A DNA stretch of 64,000 nucleotides from Alopecurus myosuroides (lineage: Eukaryota > Streptophyta > Magnoliopsida > Poales > Poaceae): the NCBI GenBank assembly GCA_028641055.1, contig CM054061.1, positions 35,281,860 through 35,345,859 of the forward strand, read 5' to 3'. A program made the translations under genes and the position numbers. Position 1 is the first letter of the stretch, and each line of letters opens with the position of its first letter. This document shows positions 58,001 to 64,000 of this stretch, piece by piece. The notes under the pieces are model-generated. The model was not told the origin of the DNA, searched no databases, and saw only the letters and a list, made by a program, of their open reading frames with translations.

Positions 58001-61000
58001 AGGTATTAAGTTTGTTATTTGTAGATAAAATATGACATAATATATTTATAATTTTACTTTGTACATTTTTGCAACATTTTTTGTGTATGTGCTTCACAAA
58101 AAAAGTCACTTTTGACACTCCGGAAAGGGAAAATGGTATCTGTATTCAACGAAAAATAATACTTTCTTCGTGAACATTGTTAGTTGTACCAATATGCATC
58201 TTTGTGTGGAATATGGTCACATTTAAACAAACTATGCCATGGATGTGGCCAAAACATCCGTCATTTGGCCCGAAAGCCATGAATCTTCGTACGAGATAGC
58301 TCATTTCTGTGAACACATTTTCAACCAAATTGTCGTATTCCAAGATTATTATTTTTGGTGGATACTAGGACATATATAACAACACCACGCGAAGATCTTG
58401 CATCGTTTCGAGTTTTTTTGAATTTTCTGTAATTTTCAAAGCCGGTTTCGGAAAATGGTCAAAAAGGGGGACATGACCGTTAGTACCTAGGTGTTGAATC
58501 TTGATGAAATCTTGGTGTATCTATGTTGAAATAGGTACTTGGCTACCTAAAAATGATTTTTCGCAAAAAATAAAGATTAAACCGCGAGGCACCTATAGTT
58601 CAAATTTGGCCCGGTTTCAACTAAATCGGCTGAAATTTGTCTTTTTCGAAAGAGGTGTATTTTGAGCTATTCAGAGGTAGTAAGTTTGTTATTTGTAGAT
58701 AAAATATGACATAATATATTTAGAATTTTACTTTGTACATTTTTGCAACATATTTTGTGTATGTGCTTCACAAAAAAAGTCACTTTTGACACTCCGGAAA
58801 GAGAAAATGGTGTTTGTATTCAACGAAAAATAATACTTTATTCGTGAACATTGTTAGTTGTACCAATATGCATCTTTGTGTGGAATATGGTCACATTTAA
58901 ACAAACTATGCCATGGATGTGGCCAAAACATCCGTCATTTGGCCCGAAAGCCATGAATCTTCGTATGAGATAGCTCATTTCTGTGAACACATTTTAAACC
59001 AAATTATCGTAATACAAGTTTATTATTTTTGGTGGATACTAGGACATATATACCAGCACCACGTGAAGATCTTGCATCGTTTCGAGTTTTTTTTTGAATT
59101 TTCTGTAATTTTCAAAGCCGGTTTCGGAAAACGGTCGAAAAGGGGGACATGACCGTTAGTACCTAGGTGTTGAATCTTGGTGAAATCTTGGTGTATCTAT
59201 GTTGAAATAGGTACTTGGCTACCTGAAAATGATTTTTGCAAAAAATAAAGAGCAAACCGCGAGGCACCTGTATTTCAAATTTGGCCCGGTTTCATCTGAA
59301 TCGGCTGAAATTTGTCTTTTTCGAAAGAGGTGTATTTTGAGCTATTCAGAGGTAGTAAGTTTGTTATTTGTAGATAAAATATGACATAATATATTTAGAA
59401 TTTTACTTTGTACATTTTTGCAACATAGTTTGTGTATGTGCTTCACAAAAAAAGTCACTTTTGACACTCCGGAAAGGGAAAATGGTATTGTATTCAACGA
59501 AAAATAATACTTTCTTCGTGAACATTGTTAGTTGTACCAATATGCATCTTTGTGTGGAATATGGTCACATTTAAACAAACTATGCCATGGATGTGGCCAA
59601 AACATCCGTCATTTGGCCCGAAAGCCATGAATCTTCGTACGAGATAGCTCATTTCTGTGAACACATTTTCAACCAAATTGTCGTATTCCAAGTTTATTAT
59701 TTTTGGTGGATACTAGGACATATATAACAACACCACGCGAAGATCTTGCATCGTTTCGAGTTTTTTTGAATTTTCTGTAATTTTCAAAGCCGGTTTCGGA
59801 AAACGGTCAAAAAGGGGACATGACCGTTAGTACCTAGGTGTTGAATCTTGATGAAATCTTGGTGTATCTATGTTGAAATAGGTACTTGGCTACCTAAAAA
59901 TGATTTTCGCGAAAAATAAAGAGCAAACTGCGAGGCACTTGTAGTTCAAATTTGGCCCGGTTTCAACTAAATCGGCTGAAATTTGTCTTTTTCGAAAGAG
60001 GTGCATTTTGATCTATTCAGAGGTATTAAGTTTGTTATTTGTAGATAAAATATGACATAATATATTTATAATTTTACTTTGTACATTTTTGCAACATTTT
60101 TTGTGTATGTGCTTCACAAAAAAAGTCACTTTTGACACTCCGGAAAGGGAAAATGGTATCTGTATTCAACGAAAAATAATACTTTCTTCGTGAACATTGT
60201 TAGTTGTACCAATATGCATCTTTGTGTGGAATATGGTCACATTTAAACAAACTATGCCATGGATGTGGCCAAAACATCCGTCATTTGGCCCGAAAGCCAT
60301 GAATCTTCGTACGAGATAGCTCATTTCTGTGAACACATTTTCAACCAAATTGTCGTATTCCAAGATTATTATTTTTGGTGGATACTAGGACATATATAAC
60401 AACACCACGCGAAGATCTTGCATCGTTTCGAGTTTTTTTGAATTTTCTGTAATTTTCAAAGCCGGTTTCGGAAAATGGTCAAAAAGGGGGACATGACCGT
60501 TAGTACCTAGGTGTTGAATCTTGATGAAATCTTGGTGTATCTATGTTGAAATAGGTACTTGGCTACCTAAAAATGATTTTTGCAAAAAATAAAGATTAAA
60601 CCGCGAGGCACCTATAGTTCAAATTTGGCCCGGTTTCAGCTAAATCGGCTGAAATTTGTCTTTTTCGAAAGAGGTGTATTTTGAGCTATTCAGAGGTAGT
60701 AAGTTTGTTATTTTAGATAAAATATGACATAATATATTTAGAATTTTACTTTGTACATTTTTGCAACATATTTTGTGTATGTGCTTCACAAAAAAAGTCA
60801 CTTTTGACACTCCGGAAAGAGAAAATGGTATTTGTATTCAACGAAAAATAATACTTTATTCGTGAACATTGTTAGTTGTACCAATATGCATCTTTGTGTG
60901 GAATATGGTCACATTTAAACAAACTATGCCATGGATGTGGCCAAAACATCCGTCATTTCGCCCGAAACCCATGAATCTTCGTATGAGATAGCTCATTTCT

Positions 61001-62180
61001 GTGAACACATTTTCAACCAAATTATCGTATTACAAGTTTATTATATTTGGTGGATACTAGGACATATATACCAGCACCACGCGAAGATCTTGCATCGTTT
61101 CGAGTTTTTTTGAATTTTCTGTAATTTTCAAAGCCGGTTTCGGAAAACGGTCGAAAAGGGGGACATGACCGTTAGTACCTAGGTGTTGAATCTTGATGAA
61201 ATCTTGGTGTATCTATGTTGAAATAGGTACTTGGCTACCTAAAAATGATTTTTGCAAAAAATAAAGAGCAAACCGCGAGGCACCTGTAGTTCAAATTTGG
61301 CCCGGTTTCATCTGAATCGGCTGAAATTTGTCTTTTTCGAAAGAGGTGCATTTTGAGCTATTCAGAGGTAGTAAGTTTGTTATTTATAGATAAAATATGA
61401 CATAATATATTTAGAATTTTACTTTGTACATTTTTGCAACATATTTTGTGTATGTGCTTCACAAAAAAGTCACTTTTGACACTCCGGAAAGAGAAAATGG
61501 TATTTGTATTCAACAAAAAATAATACTTTCTTCGTGGACATTGTTAGTTGTACCAATATGCATCTTTGTGTGGAATATGGTCATATTTAAATAAACTATG
61601 CCATGGATGTGGCCAAAACATCCGTCATTTGGCCCGAAAGCCATGAATCTTCGTACGAGATAGCTCATTTCTGTGAACACATTTTCAACCAAATTGTCGT
61701 ATTCCAAGTTTATTATTTTTGGTGGATACTAGGACATATATAACAACACCACGCGAAGATCTTGCATCGTTTCGAGTTTTTTTGAATTTTCTGTAATTTT
61801 CAAAGCCGGTTTCGGAAAACGGTCAAAAAAGGGGACATGACCGTTAGTACCTAGGTGTTGAATCTTGATGAAATCTTGGTGTATCTATGTTGAAATAGGT
61901 ACTTGGCTACCTAAAAATGATTTTCGCAAAAAATAAAGAGCAAACTGCGAGGCACTTGTAGTTCAAATTTGGCCCGGTTTCAACTAAATCGGCTGAAATT
62001 TGTCTTTTTCGAAAGAGGTGCATTTTGATCTATTCAGAGGTATTAAGTTTGTTATTTGTAGATAAAATATGACATAATATATTTATAATTTTACTTTGTA
62101 CATTTTTGCAACATTTTTCGTGTATGTACTTCACAAAAAAAGTCACTTTTGACACTCCGGAAAGGGAAAGTGGTATCTGT
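52080..62180 (+). repeat. Higher-order repeat: ~2,018-bp trimer (A-C-B)
   Basis: Type-A monomers recur at 52092, 54110, 56127, 58146, 60166 and 62183 (2,017-2,020 bp). Type C (GGTGTTTGTATTC, CTTTATTCGTG, ATCGTAATACAAG, ACCAGCACCACGTG) and type B lie between them in the same order, about five consecutive units. Confidence 0.82.
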
Positions 62181-64000
62181 ATTCGACGAAAAATAATACT
62201 TTCTTCGTGAACATTGTTAGTTGTACCAATATGCATCTTTGTGTGGAATATGGTCACATTTAAACAAACTATGCCATGGATGTGGCCAAAACATCCGTCA
62301 TTTGGCCCGAAAGCCATGAATCTTCGTACGAGATAGCTCATTTCTGTGAACACATTTTCAACCAAATTGTCGTATTCCAAGATTATTATTTTTGGTGGAT
62401 ACTAGGACATATATAACAACACCACGCGAAGATCTTGCATCGTTTCGAGTTTTTTTTGAATTTTCTGTAATTTTCAAAGCCGGTTTCGGAAAATGGTCAA
62501 AAGGGGGGACATGACCGTTAGTACCTAGGTGTTGAATCTTGATGAAATCTTGGTGTATCTATGTTGAAATAGGTACTTGGCTACCTAAAAATGATTTTTG
62601 CAAAAAATAAAGATTAAACCGCGAGGCTCTTGTAGTTCAAATTTGGCCTGGTTTCACCTAAATCGGCTGAAATTTGTCTTTTTCGAAAGAGGTGTATTTT
62701 GAGCTATTCAGAGGTAGTAAGTTTGTTATTTTAGATAAAATATGACATAATATATTTAGAATTTTACTTTGTACATTTTTGCAACATATTTAGTGTATGT
62801 GCTTCACAAAAAAAGTCACTTTTGACACTCCGGAAAGAGAAAATGGTATTTGTATTCAACGAAAAATAATACTTTATTCGTGAACATTGTTAGTTGTACC
62901 AATATGCATCTTTGTGTGGAATATGTTCACATTTAAACAAACTATGCCATCGATGTGGCCAAAACATCCGTCATTTGGCCCGAAACCCATGAATCTTCGT
63001 ATGAGATAGCTCATTTCTGTGAACACATTTTCAACCAAATTGTCGTATTACAAGTTTATTATTTTTGGTGGATACTAGGACATATATAACAACACCACGC
63101 GAAGATCTTGCATCGTTTTGAGGTTTTTTGAATTTTCTGTAATTTTCAAAGCCGGTTTCGGAAAACGGTCAAAAAGAGGGACATGACCGTTAGTACCTAG
63201 GTGTTGAATCTTGATGAAATCTTGGTGTATCTATGTTGAAATAGGTACTTGGCTACCTAAAAATGATTTTTGCAAAAAATAAAGAGCAAACCGCGAGGCA
63301 CTTGTAGTTCAAATTTGGCCTGGTTTCAGCTGAATCGGCTGAAATTTGTCTTTTTCGAACGAGGTGCATTTTGAGCTATTCAGAGGTATTAAGTTTGTTA
63401 TTTATAGATAAAATATGACATAATATATTTAGAATTTTACTTTGTACATTTTTGCAACATATTTTGTGTATGTGCTTCACAAAAAAGTCACTTTTGACAC
63501 TCCGGAAAGAGAAAATGGTATTTGTATTCAACGAAAAATAATACTTTCTTCGTGGACATTGTTAGTTGTACCAATATGCATCTTTGTGTGGAATATGGTC
63601 ATATTTAAATAAACTATGCCATGGATGTGGCCAAAACATCCGTCATTTGGCCCGAAAGCCATGAATCTTCGTACGAGATAGCTCATTTCTGTGAACACAT
63701 TTTCAACCAAATTGTCGTATTCCAAGTTTATTATTTTTGGTGGATACTAGGACATATATAACAACACCACGCGAAGATCTTGCATCGTTTCGAGTTTTTT
63801 TGAATTTTCTGTAATTTTCAAAGCCGGTTTCGGAAAATGATCAAAACGGGGGACATGACCGTTAGTACCTAGGTGTTGAATCTTGATGAAATCTTGGTGT
63901 ATCTATGTTGAAATAGGTACTTGGCTACCTAAAAATGATTTTCGCAAAAAATAAAGAGCAAACCGCGAGGCACTTGTAGTTCAAATTTGGTCAGGTTTCA

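Larger units (their letters stand above)
43785..64000 (+). repeat. Satellite array, right block (about 30 monomers of ~672 bp)
   Basis: The marker GGGGACATGACCGTT recurs 30 times from 44353 to about 63851 at 669-676 bp spacing. Monomers are head-to-tail, AT-rich and highly similar. They share landmarks such as GAGGCACCTGTAGTTC, CGAAAGAGGTG, TTTTGCAACAT and ATGCCATGGATGTGGCC. Each monomer contains a 65-codon open frame on - that I regard as non-coding. The array continues past the window end. I see no internal sub-repeat of the monomer. Confidence 0.95.

Noticed and set aside
27313..63725. Some thirty near-identical 65-codon open frames (MEYDNLVENVF...) on - in the satellite
   Set aside because: They recur only because the monomer recurs. 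I see no codon bias, start context or related protein, and neighbouring variants (65- and 66-codon frames in other phases) appear and vanish with single-base changes.

Overview
The window looks like repeat-dominated, probably heterochromatic DNA from a grass (Poaceae, possibly Pooideae). The evidence is three kinds of plant Ty3/gypsy LTR retrotransposon, two with the antisense 'putative gypsy type transposon' gene typical of grass Tat-lineage elements, a CACTA-type terminus (CACTACAAGAAA), and a long AT-rich satellite array. I see no host protein gene, rRNA gene or functional tRNA gene. Species is not determined.

Layout. (1) 1-24244: a Tat-lineage gypsy element, here element 1, cut by the left window edge. 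Its gag-pro-RT-RNaseH-integrase runs on + (2-6984) and is decayed, with a ~1.38 kb tandem duplication of RT/RNaseH. An antisense spliced gene (aORF) runs on - from 23579 to about 7766. (2) 9479-22485: a Del/Tekay-like chromovirus with ~4 kb LTRs, coding on -, inserted into the first aORF exon of element 1 with a 5-bp target duplication (ACGCG, 9474-9478 and 22486-22490). (3) 24117-24244: the first 128 bp of the 3' LTR of element 1, interrupted at 24245 by a CACTA-type end. (4) 24245-25597: CACTA subterminal DNA with G-box-containing repeats and three ~155-bp repeats with tRNA-like cores. (5) 25598-64000: a satellite of ~672-bp monomers (about 35 monomer starts) with higher-order organisation: a 2,686-bp tetramer near 46-51.4 kb and a ~2,018-bp trimer near 52-62 kb. 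It runs off the right edge. (6) 28415-43779: a young 15,365-bp Tat element, here element 2, inserted in the satellite (TSD AAAGA). Its two 902-bp LTRs are almost identical, its gag-pol is on - and its aORF is on +.

Order of events by nesting: element 1 was hit by the Del-like element (in its aORF) and by the CACTA end (in its 3' LTR). The satellite begins inside or beside the CACTA sequence, and element 2 entered the satellite last.

How the parts work together: in each Tat element the sense polyprotein supplies Gag, protease, RT, two RNase H activities and integrase. A separate antisense transcription unit with its own TATA box encodes a large protein of unknown role. In element 2 this gene reads as an intact 8-exon, 1,416-codon frame. 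Both Tat elements carry a UAG at the same place between protease and RT, which suggests controlled pol expression.
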